From an uncultured Planktomarina sp. (lineage in GTDB: Bacteria > Pseudomonadota > Alphaproteobacteria > Rhodobacterales > Rhodobacteraceae): DNA of 64,000 nucleotides. The notes below the pieces were generated by a model that saw only the letters and a program-made list of their open reading frames with translations, was not told where the DNA came from and ran no database searches. The DNA is taken from the NCBI GenBank assembly GCA_943788425.1, contig CALSQF010000006.1, positions 1-64,000 on the forward strand, given 5' to 3'. Shown piece after piece: positions 1-9,311 of the stretch. The stretch's first letter is position 1. Each line of letters starts with the position of its first letter. Both the position numbers and the translations under genes were made by a program.

Positions 1-138
1 TGATTTGATCTCTCCCAGTTTCACAACGAGCCGCGGCCGATCTTCACGCCAACACAACGACATCATCCGCGCAACACTGCAAACAGTCGTCGCGTGCAGC
101 AAGCAGAAATGCTTTTTGGACATACAGAGGATATATAT

Positions 139-160
139 CTGGACCTATTTCTACTCTGGC
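139..160 (+). promoter_or_regulatory. Candidate TauR-binding site upstream of tpa
   Basis: CTGGACCTAT at 139-148 matches nine of ten positions of CTGGACYTAA, which I recall as the direct-repeat motif of the taurine regulator TauR in Rhodobacter capsulatus. A partial second copy (CTGGC) begins 17 bases later at 156. The site lies about 90 bases before the tpa start, which suits an activator. A similar motif sits just before tauR. The match is seen in the sequence; binding is inferred. Confidence 0.5.
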
Positions 161-237
161 TTTTCTGCGCTGATAGCGGTCAACTCAAGACTATAGAATC
201 CGACTATCCCATAAGATCTGAAAAAGGAGCGTGGCCT

Positions 238-1628
238 ATGGACGGCAATCTGCAAAATGATTTGAGTGACGTTGTCGCCAACGACAAAGCCCATGTTTGG
301 CATCACTTGATCCAACATAAAATGTTCGAAACCGCTGACCCCAATATCATTGTTGAGGGCAAAGGCATGCGGGTTTGGAATCAAGCCGGCAAGGAGCATC
401 TGGATGCGGTCTCCGGCGGGGTTTGGACCGTCAACGTCGGCTACGGCCGCGAGAGCATCGCCGATGCCGTGCGCGATCAATTGGTCAAGATGAACTTTTT
501 TGCCGGCTCCGCTGGCTCGATTCCCTGCGGCCAATTTTGCCAAACGCTTGATCGAAAAAATGCCAGGCATGAGCCGGGCCTATTTCTCAAACTCAGGATC
601 GGAGGCCAATGAAAAAGGCTTCAAGATGATCCGGCAAATCGCGCATAAGAAATATGGTGGCAAGAAAAATAAAATTCTGTACCGCGAACGCGATTATCAC
701 GGCACCACCATTGCGACTTTGGCGGCCGGTGGCCAGCATGAGCGCAGCGCCCAATATGGCCCCTTTCCTGAGGGTTTCATTTCCGTGCCGCATTGCCTTG
801 AATATCGCGAAGCGGCGCAAGACAACCTCGGACAAGGCGAAAGCTACGGGCTACGCGCAGCAAATGCGATTGAAGATGTCATCCTGCGCGAAGGTCCCGA
901 CACCGTTGGCGGTTTGATCCTTGAACCAATCACAGCAGGTGGCGGCGTTATTGTGCCCCCCGAAGGCTACTGGCCACGGGTGCAGGAAATCTGCAAAAAA
1001 TATGATGTCTTATTGATGATCGACGAAGTTGTTTGCGGCCTTGGGCGCACAGGCACCTGGTTTGGATATCAACATTACGACATCCAGCCAGATATCGTCA
1101 CAATGGCCAAGGGCGTTGCTTCAGGCTATGCGGCCATCTCATTGACCGTCACCACGGAAGAGGTGTTCGAGCAATTCAAAGATGCCAGCGATCACATGGG
1201 ATATTTCCGCGATATCTCCACCTTCGGCGGATGCACCGCAGGCCCGGCAGCAGCGCTGGAAAACATGCGCATCATTGAGGATGAAAACCTTCTTGAAAAT
1301 TGCACAGCCCGCGGAGCGCAATTGATTGCTAATCTCGAAGCCTTGGCTGAGAAACACAGCATCATTGGCGATGTCCGTGGTAAAGGCTTGTTCTGCGGCG
1401 CAGAGCTGGTGACGAACCGCGAAACCCGCGAACCGGCACCGGAAGCAAAAGTGCAGGCGGTGGTCAAAGACTGCATGGCGCAGGGCGTCATCATCGGCGC
1501 GACAAACCGCTCCTTGCCAGGGTTTCAACAACACTCTGTGCCTGTCACCGGCGCTGATTTGTACGGCCGAAGATATCGACCTCATCACCGATGCAATAGA
1601 TCAGGCCTTAAGCCGAGTCTTTGGCTAA
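238..1628 (+). pseudogene. tpa: Taurine-pyruvate aminotransferase, two frameshifts
   Basis: This is a class III PLP aminotransferase of the taurine-pyruvate type, which would convert taurine and pyruvate to sulfoacetaldehyde and alanine. ATG at 238 follows an AAAGGAG ribosome site. Frame 1 is read to about base 523, frame 2 from there to about 1523, and frame 0 to the TAA at 1626-1628. Each change is one extra base in a run of three (CCC at 523-525, TTT at 1523-1525). Removing both restores a continuous protein of about 460 residues with the SGSEANEKG segment, the DEV motif and the PLP lysine in TMAKGVASGY. As read, translation stops near base 612, long before the lysine. The neighbouring tauR and TSUP exporter support the taurine assignment. 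Sequencing error is possible, but housekeeping genes in this window show no such errors. Confidence 0.85.
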
Positions 1629-1646
1629 TCCTCCCAAAGCCTGACT

Positions 1647-1676
1647 AAAAAGGCAGGGCCTGTCCCTGCCTTTTTT
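1647..1676 (+). terminator. Rho-independent terminator after tpa
   Basis: An 11-bp perfect stem (AAAAGGCAGGG with CCCTGCCTTTT) with a five-base loop and a run of T lies about 20 bases after the restored tpa stop. The same stem recurs after gabD at 33673. Confidence 0.9.
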
Positions 1677-1769
1677 ATACCCACCAAATATTTCCAAACA
1701 TGCCACCACTTCTAGACCTTGCGCCCCTACAGAAAACTCGGCATCAATAGATCCAAAAGTCATATAGGT

Positions 1770-1779
1770 TTAGGTCCAA
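1770..1779 (-). promoter_or_regulatory. Candidate TauR box before tauR
   Basis: Read on the minus strand this is TTGGACCTAA, nine of ten matches to the recalled TauR motif CTGGACYTAA. It ends one base before the tauR start codon, so binding there would block initiation or translation. That placement suggests autorepression, whereas the site before tpa is placed for activation. The motif is seen; the role is inferred. Confidence 0.4.
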
Positions 1780-1780
1780 A

Positions 1781-3235
1781 ATGGCGATTTCTGAAGAGAC
1801 TTTCTTTTTGCCGCCCGATGCGGAAGGCACCCTGCAAAACCAAATCCAACAGCTGGTCGCCGAAGCGATTCTCAGCGGAAGGTTTCGGGCCGGAGAGAAA
1901 ATGCCCTCAAGCCGAAAATTGGCAGCCCATTTGGGGGTGAGTCGGATCACCGTGACCCTCGCCTATACCGAACTTCTGGCCGATGACTATCTCACAAGCC
2001 GCGGTCGCTCCGGTTATTATATCAGCTCAAATGCACCGCAGCCGCCGAAATTTCCCATCATGCCTCGTGAAGACAAAGTCGATTGGGTGCGCGCCATTGG
2101 TCAAAAATTTTCCGGCGGGGTGACACTGATGAAACCCTCCGATTGGGGCAGTTACAAATATCCCTTCATCTACGGTCAAGCCGATGAAACTCTGTTTGAT
2201 CGGTCGAATTGGCGGCTCTGTGCACTTCAAGCTTTGGGCTCAAAAGACTACGATGCGCTGACCAGTGATTACTTCGATCGGGATGATCCAAAGTTGATCG
2301 AATTTATCCTGCGCCACACGCTGCCGCGGCGGGGAATCAGAGCAGAGCCAGATGAGGTTTTGGTCACCATGGGGGCGCAAAATGCGCTTTGGTTGACCGC
2401 GAATGTCCTGCTGAACCAAAGGCGAACAGCTGCATTGGAAAACCCCTGCTACCCATCCTTGCGCGATATTTTAACCCAATCACGCTGCCAAGTTGCCAGC
2501 GTTGAGGTGGATGCGGGAGGTTTGCGGCCAGACGCCTTGCCGTCTAATGTCGATGTGGTTTTCACCACCCCTTCCCACCAATGCCCGACCGCCACCACAA
2601 TGCCACTGGAGCGCCGCCGAACACTTCTGGCGCGCGCGGCAGAGCAAGATTTCTTGATTGTTGAGGACGACTATGAGTTTGAGATGTCCTTTCTTAAGGC
2701 CCCGTCTCCAGCGCTGAAATCTTTGGACCGTGAGGGGCGGGTGATCTATGTTGGCAGCTTCTCTAAATCGCTGTTTCCCGGGTTGCGGCTTGGCTATCTG
2801 GTCGGGTCCAAGCCATTTATTCGCGAGGCACGGGCGCTGCGCTCAACAGTGTTGCGTCATCCGCCCGGCCATATTCAACGCACGGCGGCCTATTTTCTAT
2901 CGCTTGGTCATTACGACGCGCTGATCCGCCGGATGGGCGCTGAATTTCATGCGCGGCGCTTGGCTATGGAGGAGGCATTCTCCCAAAATGGCCTTACCGT
3001 CGCTGGGCAAGGTGCCTTTGGCGGCAGCTCCTTTTGGATGCGTGCCCCGGCGCAGGTTGATACGGAGCAGGTTGCCGAGAGGCTGCGCAGCAAAGGCGTG
3101 TTGATCGAACCGGGTCGGCCGTTTTTTACCCAAGAAGATGCGCCAAAAAATTATTATCGCTTGGCCTATAGCTCGCTTCCCGTTCGGAAAATTGCCGAAG
3201 GGGTGGCGCTTATTGCCAGCGAGATGCATCCGTGA
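1781..3235 (+). CDS. tauR: TauR-type MocR transcriptional regulator
   Basis: This 484-residue protein has a GntR winged helix (about residues 15-75, with the SRITVTLAYTELL recognition region) followed by a fold-type I aminotransferase-like domain, the MocR layout. The PLP-lysine motif is SFSKSLFPGLRLGY at about residue 325, so the cofactor site looks intact. The family member TauR activates tauABC and tpa with taurine as signal. Position directly after tpa supports this identity. The start is ATG 1781, the only one that keeps the conserved N-terminus; a weak AGG lies about 6 bases upstream. Its end overlaps the next gene, so the two are probably co-translated. The reading frame is intact although its main target is broken. 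Confidence 0.85.
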   Translation: MAISEETFFLPPDAEGTLQNQIQQLVAEAILSGRFRAGEKMPSSRKLAAHLGVSRITVTLAYTELLADDYLTSRGRSGYYISSNAPQPPKFPIMPREDKVDWVRAIGQKFSGGVTLMKPSDWGSYKYPFIYGQADETLFDRSNWRLCALQALGSKDYDALTSDYFDRDDPKLIEFILRHTLPRRGIRAEPDEVLVTMGAQNALWLTANVLLNQRRTAALENPCYPSLRDILTQSRCQVASVEVDAGGLRPDALPSNVDVVFTTPSHQCPTATTMPLERRRTLLARAAEQDFLIVEDDYEFEMSFLKAPSPALKSLDREGRVIYVGSFSKSLFPGLRLGYLVGSKPFIREARALRSTVLRHPPGHIQRTAAYFLSLGHYDALIRRMGAEFHARRLAMEEAFSQNGLTVAGQGAFGGSSFWMRAPAQVDTEQVAERLRSKGVLIEPGRPFFTQEDAPKNYYRLAYSSLPVRKIAEGVALIASEMHP

Positions 3236-3999
3236 TGCAAGCGGCCTCAGCAGCCTTAGCTTTGCCGCCAGAGCACCTTGCACTACTCGGTTTGATTTGC
3301 TTCATTGCCGGTCTTGTGCGCGGCTTTTCAGGCTTTGCACTTTCCGCCATGGTCATGGCATCGGGTGCCTTGATCCTGCCGCCTGTGCAACTGATTCCCG
3401 TCTGTTGGTGGCTTGAGATGACCGCCTCGCTTTTCATGCTACGCGGCGGTTGGCGCGAGGCCAATCGCAAGGTCGCTCTGGGTCTGGCGGTTGGCTCAAC
3501 CATCGGCGTGCCTTTCGGTCTGGCCCTGACCACTCAGGTCGATCCGGAAACCTCAAAGCTGATCGCGCTTGCGGTCATCGCCAGTCTCGCCGCCTTGCAA
3601 CTTGCCCGGGTGCAATTGCGCTTTTTGGCCAGCAATTGGGGGCTTTACGGATCGGGCTGGATGGCGGGCGTGGCCACGGGGCTGGCCAGTGTTGGCGGCA
3701 TGGTTGTGGCGCTCTACGTTTTGGCGCAAAATGCTCCACCGCGTGAAATGCGCGCCTCTTTGGTGTTATTTTTGTTTCTGGGCAGTGTCACGACGGCGCT
3801 TAGCCTGCTGGCTTTTGGACTAATGGACCGAACCGCCATAGCCCGCGGGTTGGCCATGGCTGGGCCCGCGGCTCTTGGGGTTATCTTGGGACAACTGTCC
3901 TTCGCACCAAGGTGGGAGCATCTTTACAAACCGTTTTGCCTTCTGCTTTTACTGGCGCTGGCCGGTTGGGGCATCCTGCGGATGATCTTTGAAATTTAA
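3232..3999 (+). CDS. TauE/SafE (TSUP) family sulfite or sulfonate exporter
   Basis: This is a roughly 255-residue, highly hydrophobic protein with about eight membrane segments and glycine-rich turns (for example GLVRGFSGFALSAMVMASG near residue 22), typical of the TSUP family. TSUP members next to taurine genes are proposed to export sulfite or sulfonate made during taurine breakdown. A GTG at 3232 and an ATG at 3235 both overlap the tauR stop (GTGATG), giving translational coupling either way. Family membership is firm. Substrate is inferred only from position beside tauR and tpa. Confidence 0.75.
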   Translation: MMQAASAALALPPEHLALLGLICFIAGLVRGFSGFALSAMVMASGALILPPVQLIPVCWWLEMTASLFMLRGGWREANRKVALGLAVGSTIGVPFGLALTTQVDPETSKLIALAVIASLAALQLARVQLRFLASNWGLYGSGWMAGVATGLASVGGMVVALYVLAQNAPPREMRASLVLFLFLGSVTTALSLLAFGLMDRTAIARGLAMAGPAALGVILGQLSFAPRWEHLYKPFCLLLLLALAGWGILRMIFEI

Positions 4000-4018
4000 C
4001 ACCCCCAAGCGGCGCGCC

Positions 4019-5077
<1,059 letters not shown>

Positions 5078-5097
5078 TTATCTCGTCTCCCAATCGG

Positions 5098-5883
5098 TCA
5101 GCTCCATATCGGAACCTGCCATAATTCTGCTTGGGCCCCAATGGAATTTGCGGTGTCACGCAAAGCGGGCCAATGTTTATTCAATTCATCAATGCCATAT
5201 CGGTTGGTGGAGGTGGCAATGGACAAAGCGCCAACAACCTGCTCCTGCCCGTTCAAAATCGGGCAGGCTATGGAAATGATTCCAAGTTGGTGCTCTTCGC
5301 GGTCATAGGCCACCCGCGCGTCACGGATGGTCAACAATTCCGCCGCCAGAGTTTTCTGATTTCGGTGGGTATTGGGGGTATAAGCAACAAAAGATTGTTC
5401 TTCCAAGGCGCGTTTTTGTGCGCGCTCTGGCATGAATGCCAAGATCACTTTCCCGACGCCTGTGCAATATCCCGGTGCTATTTTTCCAGCCTGCGCCAAA
5501 GTATCAAATTTGTCAGTCGCTTTGTATTTGTCGACAAATAGAACATGCCCATTGTCGATTTGCGCCAAGTGAATCGCCTCACCGATCTCCTCCGCCAAAG
5601 CCTCAATAAATGGGCGGGCGACGGAGGCAAGGGAGCTGTGCCGCCAAGCCGCGTGAGCCAAACGTACCAGCCGAAGCCCCATGGAATAGGTTTGGCGTTC
5701 AGCATCAAAGGCCAGCATCCCCTGATTGGTTAGGGTTTGCACGAATCTATAAAGCGTGGGCTTTGGAAAGGGGCTATTGGCCAATAACTCAGAAAACCTC
5801 ACCGGGCGTTCAAAAGAAGCCACTTGATCCAAGACCTGCATCGCCTTGCCAACCGTTCCATCTGAATGCGGTGCATCATACAT
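5098..5883 (-). CDS. IclR-family transcriptional regulator
   Basis: A 261-residue protein with an N-terminal helix-turn-helix (about residues 10-70, including PFPKPTLYRFVQTL) and a C-terminal IclR effector domain with GYCTGVGKVILA near residue 140 and a C-terminal SIACPILNGQ segment. It is divergent from the galactoside transporter and catabolic operon and lies upstream of the transporter ATPase on its own strand. It is therefore the likely local regulator, responding to galactose or a pathway intermediate. The 189-base divergent region carries two inverted repeats that could be its operators. The ligand cannot be read from the sequence. Confidence 0.85.
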   Translation of the reverse strand: MYDAPHSDGTVGKAMQVLDQVASFERPVRFSELLANSPFPKPTLYRFVQTLTNQGMLAFDAERQTYSMGLRLVRLAHAAWRHSSLASVARPFIEALAEEIGEAIHLAQIDNGHVLFVDKYKATDKFDTLAQAGKIAPGYCTGVGKVILAFMPERAQKRALEEQSFVAYTPNTHRNQKTLAAELLTIRDARVAYDREEHQLGIISIACPILNGQEQVVGALSIATSTNRYGIDELNKHWPALRDTANSIGAQAELWQVPIWS

Positions 5884-5917
5884 TTATAGTGTCAGTCCCA
5901 ATATTTGCCCAATTCAC

Positions 5918-5927
5918 TTCATTTGAA
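5918..5927. promoter_or_regulatory. Short palindrome near the IclR gene start
   Basis: TTCA-TT-TGAA is a perfect 10-base palindrome 35 bases upstream of the IclR start. It shares its half-site letters (TTCA/TGAA) with the longer repeat at 6027-6043, so it could be a second, weaker operator for autoregulation. At this length chance occurrence is quite possible. Confidence 0.25.
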
Positions 5928-6026
5928 AATCAACGCCGGGCCAGGAAAATTTTCTGACGCCAACGCCGACGAATTTGTTGACAAGCATATGCGAGTCACG
6001 ATTAAAATATCAATATGTAAAACCGA

Positions 6027-6043
6027 GTTTCATTATTTGAAAC
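6027..6043. promoter_or_regulatory. Candidate IclR operator (17-bp palindrome)
   Basis: GTTTCA-TTATT-TGAAAC is a perfect inverted repeat with 6-base arms and a 5-base spacer, ending 30 bases before the binding-protein start codon. The size and A/T-rich centre fit known IclR-family operators, which are roughly 15-bp palindromes. It lies where RNA polymerase or the transcript start for the transporter operon would be. The structure is seen; the regulator assignment is inferred from the adjacent IclR gene. Confidence 0.5.
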
Positions 6044-6072
6044 AAAAATGCGGAAACACTAGGGAGGATACC

Positions 6073-7329
6073 ATGCGTTCCATTTTGAAAGCGACAGCTG
6101 TGTCGCTCGCAACACTCGTTGCACTGGCCGGGCCTGCATCTGCAGAATTGACTGGCAACCTAAAGATCAATCTCGATACGTCGAACCCTGCACCACGTGC
6201 AACAATGGAAGCTTTAATTGCAAAATTCCAAGCTGCACATCCGGCATTAAACATTACAACTAATGTGATTGATCGTGAGGCCTACAAAACGCAAATACGT
6301 AATTTTCTATCAGCCGATGCGCCTGACGTCCTAACATGGTACGCCGCCAACAGGATGAGGCCCTATGTTGAGGCTGGCTTGTTAGAAGATGTATCGGACA
6401 TGTGGGCTGATGGTACAGACATTGCTAACGAATTAGCATCTACAAAAGGTGCGCTGACAGTTGACGGCAAACAATGGGGCGTCCCTTATACGTACTATCA
6501 ATGGGGCATCTATTATAGAAAAGATATCTATGAAGAACTAGGCCTCTCAGAGCCTGCTAACTTTGATGATATGCTGTCAAACTGTGAAGCAATGATTGCA
6601 TCTGGGCGCAAATGTTACACCATAGGAAATAAATGGCTTTGGACCGGAGCTGGATGGTTTGACTACATCAATTTACGGACCAACGGATTTAACTTCCATA
6701 TGCAAATGGCTGCCGGCGAAATTGAATGGACCGATCCACGAGTTCGTGAAACATTCGCCAACTGGGGTAAATTAATTCGCATGGGCGCGTTCATTGACGA
6801 CAATCAGAATAAAGACTGGCAGCAGTCACTACCGTTTATAATTGATGGTTCCGCTGGGGCCATTTTAATGGGCAACTTTGCAGTTTCACCGTTACGTGAA
6901 GGTGGATTGACCGACGATCAATTAGACTTTCATCAATTTCCGGCAATCACTGCTGGTGTTGCGATGGCAGAAGATGCTCCAACAGATACATTTCATATTG
7001 CTGCCAATGCCAAAAATAAAGATAACGCCCGAGCTTTCTTAGCATATATTGTTTCTGCTGATGCTCAAACTGAAATGAATAATGGCGCTAATTTGGGACA
7101 GCTGCCGGTTAATTCCAAAGCGTCTGTGGATGATGATAAATTCCTAAATAAAGGCTTTGAAATGCTGTCTTCAAACAGTCCGGGAGGCGTAGCACAGTTC
7201 TTTGACCGTGACTTCCCAGCAGAAATGGCGCAAGCTGCCATGGAGGGTTTCCAAGAATTCATGATTTATCCAGATAACCTGGACGATATCCTTGACCGCA
7301 TCGAAGGCGTACGAAAAGAAGTTTACTAA
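6073..7329 (+). CDS. Sugar ABC transporter substrate-binding protein
   Basis: A 418-residue periplasmic solute-binding protein of family 1 (MalE-like). ATG 6073 follows AGGGAGGAT. A Sec signal peptide of about 24 residues ends at ASA, and there is no lipobox cysteine, so it is a soluble periplasmic receptor. It is the first gene of a CUT1 uptake system with permeases at 7478 and 8437; the downstream galactosidases suggest galactosides as ligands. The gene is clearly richer in A+T than the enzyme genes that follow: bases 6961-7080 have 47 G/C of 120, against 35 of 60 at 10741-10800. Two hairpins separate it from the permeases, which would allow the receptor to be made in excess. Confidence 0.9.
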   Translation: MRSILKATAVSLATLVALAGPASAELTGNLKINLDTSNPAPRATMEALIAKFQAAHPALNITTNVIDREAYKTQIRNFLSADAPDVLTWYAANRMRPYVEAGLLEDVSDMWADGTDIANELASTKGALTVDGKQWGVPYTYYQWGIYYRKDIYEELGLSEPANFDDMLSNCEAMIASGRKCYTIGNKWLWTGAGWFDYINLRTNGFNFHMQMAAGEIEWTDPRVRETFANWGKLIRMGAFIDDNQNKDWQQSLPFIIDGSAGAILMGNFAVSPLREGGLTDDQLDFHQFPAITAGVAMAEDAPTDTFHIAANAKNKDNARAFLAYIVSADAQTEMNNGANLGQLPVNSKASVDDDKFLNKGFEMLSSNSPGGVAQFFDRDFPAEMAQAAMEGFQEFMIYPDNLDDILDRIEGVRKEVY

Positions 7330-7367
7330 GTTCAAACACGGGAGCTAATTTTCAACTCACCGAATAT

Positions 7368-7395
7368 CGGATGCGCAGGGCAACCTGCGCATCCG
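7368..7395 (+). other. Strong intercistronic hairpin (12-bp stem, GCAA loop)
   Basis: CGGATGCGCAGG pairs perfectly with CCTGCGCATCCG around a GCAA tetraloop (GNRA type). It starts about 40 bases after the binding-protein stop and has no T-run after it. It resembles the mRNA 3'-end stabilisers found between mal-type binding-protein and permease genes, which protect the upstream message from 3' exonucleases. Confidence 0.75.
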
Positions 7396-7412
7396 CCCCT
7401 AGTATCACTAAC

Positions 7413-7437
7413 GACAAGCGGCTTCCGTTTGTCTTTT
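7413..7437 (+). terminator. Leaky terminator or attenuator before permease genes
   Basis: GACAAGCGG pairs with CCGTTTGTC (one G-T wobble) around a 3-base loop, followed by TTTT. The stem is modest and the T-run short, so partial termination is more likely than a full stop, because the permease genes downstream have no other obvious promoter. Confidence 0.5.
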
Positions 7438-7477
7438 CTGATTTCTTAGACCTTCACTTCCCGCGGAAGGCGACTCG

Positions 7478-8404
7478 ATGAACACAACATTGGTCAAACA
7501 GAACTGGTACAAGCGAAATGAAATCGCGATCACGCCATGGCTGTTTTTGGTGCCAGGGCTCATTATGTTTGCAATTTACGTAGTCTTCCCAATTTTTCAA
7601 AGCTTTCGTATCTCCTTATTCAAATGGGATGGCCTTGGATCATTAGCGACACATGGCGAATATATTGGGATGGCAAATTATGAAAAGCTTCTGACCCGAG
7701 ATCGCTCTTTCAACATTTCGCTTTGGAACAATCTTAAATGGCTGGTTTTTTATCTAGCCTCAATTCCAGCCGGACTATTTATCGCATTATTCCTCAATCA
7801 AACCGTGCGCGGCATTCGACTTTATAAATCCTTGTTTTTCTTTCCATTCGTAATCTCTCAAATCGTTGTTGGCTTGGTTTTTACGTGGTTTTATGATCCA
7901 CAATACGGGCTATTCAACGGGATCATTGGCTTTGTCGGCTTTAAGCCACTAAATGTTTTGGGTGATCCTACCTTATCGACCTACGGGGTCATAGCAGCTG
8001 GGCTTTGGCCACAGACGGCATATTGCATGATCCTTTATCTAACCGGCCTCAACTCCCTTGACCCCGAACAAACCGAAGCGGCTCGTTTGGACGGTGCCAA
8101 AGGCATTAGGATGCTTTGGCACGTTATCTTGCCGCAACTACGCCCCGCCACGTTCATTGCCTTTGTGGTGACAGTGATCGGCTCGCTTCGCTCATTTGAC
8201 CTGATCTCAATCATGACTAATGGTGGCCCGTTCGGGTCATCGCGAGTGCTCAGTTTTTACATGTTTGAAAAGTCCCTTTCAGAATACGGTTTCAAAATGG
8301 GCTATGGCGCCGCGATTGCGGTGATCCTATTTCTAATAATGATGGTATTCATTGGCTACTTTTTGTGGCGCATGTACCAAGATGAGAAAGCCACTAACGG
8401 ATGA
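7478..8404 (+). CDS. Sugar ABC transporter permease (MalF/UgpA-like)
   Basis: A 308-residue inner-membrane protein with six predicted membrane segments. The cytoplasmic EAA loop, which docks with the ATPase, is at about residue 205 (EAARLDGAKG, then a proline about ten residues on). GGAAGG lies about 8 bases before ATG 7478. It pairs with the permease at 8437 and the receptor at 6073, and the MalK-type ATPase at 4019 probably completes the importer. The cargo is inferred to be an alpha- or beta-galactoside from the downstream hydrolases. Confidence 0.9.
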   Translation: MNTTLVKQNWYKRNEIAITPWLFLVPGLIMFAIYVVFPIFQSFRISLFKWDGLGSLATHGEYIGMANYEKLLTRDRSFNISLWNNLKWLVFYLASIPAGLFIALFLNQTVRGIRLYKSLFFFPFVISQIVVGLVFTWFYDPQYGLFNGIIGFVGFKPLNVLGDPTLSTYGVIAAGLWPQTAYCMILYLTGLNSLDPEQTEAARLDGAKGIRMLWHVILPQLRPATFIAFVVTVIGSLRSFDLISIMTNGGPFGSSRVLSFYMFEKSLSEYGFKMGYGAAIAVILFLIMMVFIGYFLWRMYQDEKATNG

Positions 8405-8436
8405 AATCCATTTTTGCAGCTTTGGAGCTATAACGG

Positions 8437-9282
8437 ATGTTTCCGAAACCCATCGAAAAATCATCACGCACTTGGCAGCTTGGTTATCAGGCCCTACTAC
8501 CCACCGTGATGTTACTATGGCTGGCCCCCTTACTAGCCGTGGCGCTCTTTTCGATCCGGCCAGACTCAGATTTTTTAGTTGGCAATTATTGGGGCTGGCC
8601 ATCATCCTTTGAGATGACCAAAAACTACGGCATGGTGTTTGGCTCCGCAATGCCGCGCTACATAATGAATTCTTTTCTGATAACTATTCCGACAGTAATA
8701 GGAGCGGTAGCGCTCAGCTGTATGACCGGCTTTGCACTGGGCGTTTACAAATTCCGCGGAAATTTGCTGATCTTTTTCATGTTCATTGCCGGTAATTTCG
8801 TGCCCTTTCAAATCCTCATGGTACCCGTGCGCGACCTGACACTTGATATCGGGTTATATAATACCAAAACAGGGCTCGTTTTATTTCACATCGCGTTTCA
8901 AACTGGATTTTGCACCCTCTTCATGCGCAATTTCATCAAAGCGCTGCCCCATGAGCTGATCGAAGCGGCTCGGGTCGAGGGCATCGCTGAGTGGCGGATA
9001 TTCTGGTTCGTGGTCCTGCCGCTGATGAAGCCCGCGATTGCTGCGCTGTCGGTTTTGATCTTCACCTTCATCTGGAATGATTATTTCTGGGCAATTGTGC
9101 TGACCCAGGGCGAAAACGCCCAGCCCGTCACCGCTGGGATTACCAGCTTTAACGCGCAGTTTCGCGCTATGTATCATCTGATGAGCGCGGGCTCGATTGT
9201 TGCAGCGCTGCCGCCGGTCTTGATGTTCTTCCTTATGCAAAAACATTTCATTGCCGGCCTAACACTCGGCGCGGTCAAGTAA
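8437..9282 (+). CDS. Sugar ABC transporter permease (MalG/UgpE-like)
   Basis: A 281-residue second permease subunit with six predicted membrane helices. The EAA loop is at about residue 174 (EAARVEGIAE). It starts 32 bases after the first permease with GGAG upstream of ATG 8437, and is followed after 29 bases by the alpha-galactosidase gene, so transport and catabolism share one transcript. CUT1 systems need both permeases as a heterodimer. Confidence 0.9.
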   Translation: MFPKPIEKSSRTWQLGYQALLPTVMLLWLAPLLAVALFSIRPDSDFLVGNYWGWPSSFEMTKNYGMVFGSAMPRYIMNSFLITIPTVIGAVALSCMTGFALGVYKFRGNLLIFFMFIAGNFVPFQILMVPVRDLTLDIGLYNTKTGLVLFHIAFQTGFCTLFMRNFIKALPHELIEAARVEGIAEWRIFWFVVLPLMKPAIAALSVLIFTFIWNDYFWAIVLTQGENAQPVTAGITSFNAQFRAMYHLMSAGSIVAALPPVLMFFLMQKHFIAGLTLGAVK

Positions 9283-9311
9283 CCTACACCCGAGCCGCCA
9301 AGGAGCACGCT

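Noticed and set aside
500-535. Programmed frameshift in tpa
   Set aside because: There is no slippery heptamer or stimulatory structure, and a second unrelated shift occurs 1 kb later; decay or error is simpler.
7368-7437. Riboswitch between binding protein and permease
   Set aside because: Two simple hairpins without a conserved aptamer core; a stabiliser/attenuator explains them.
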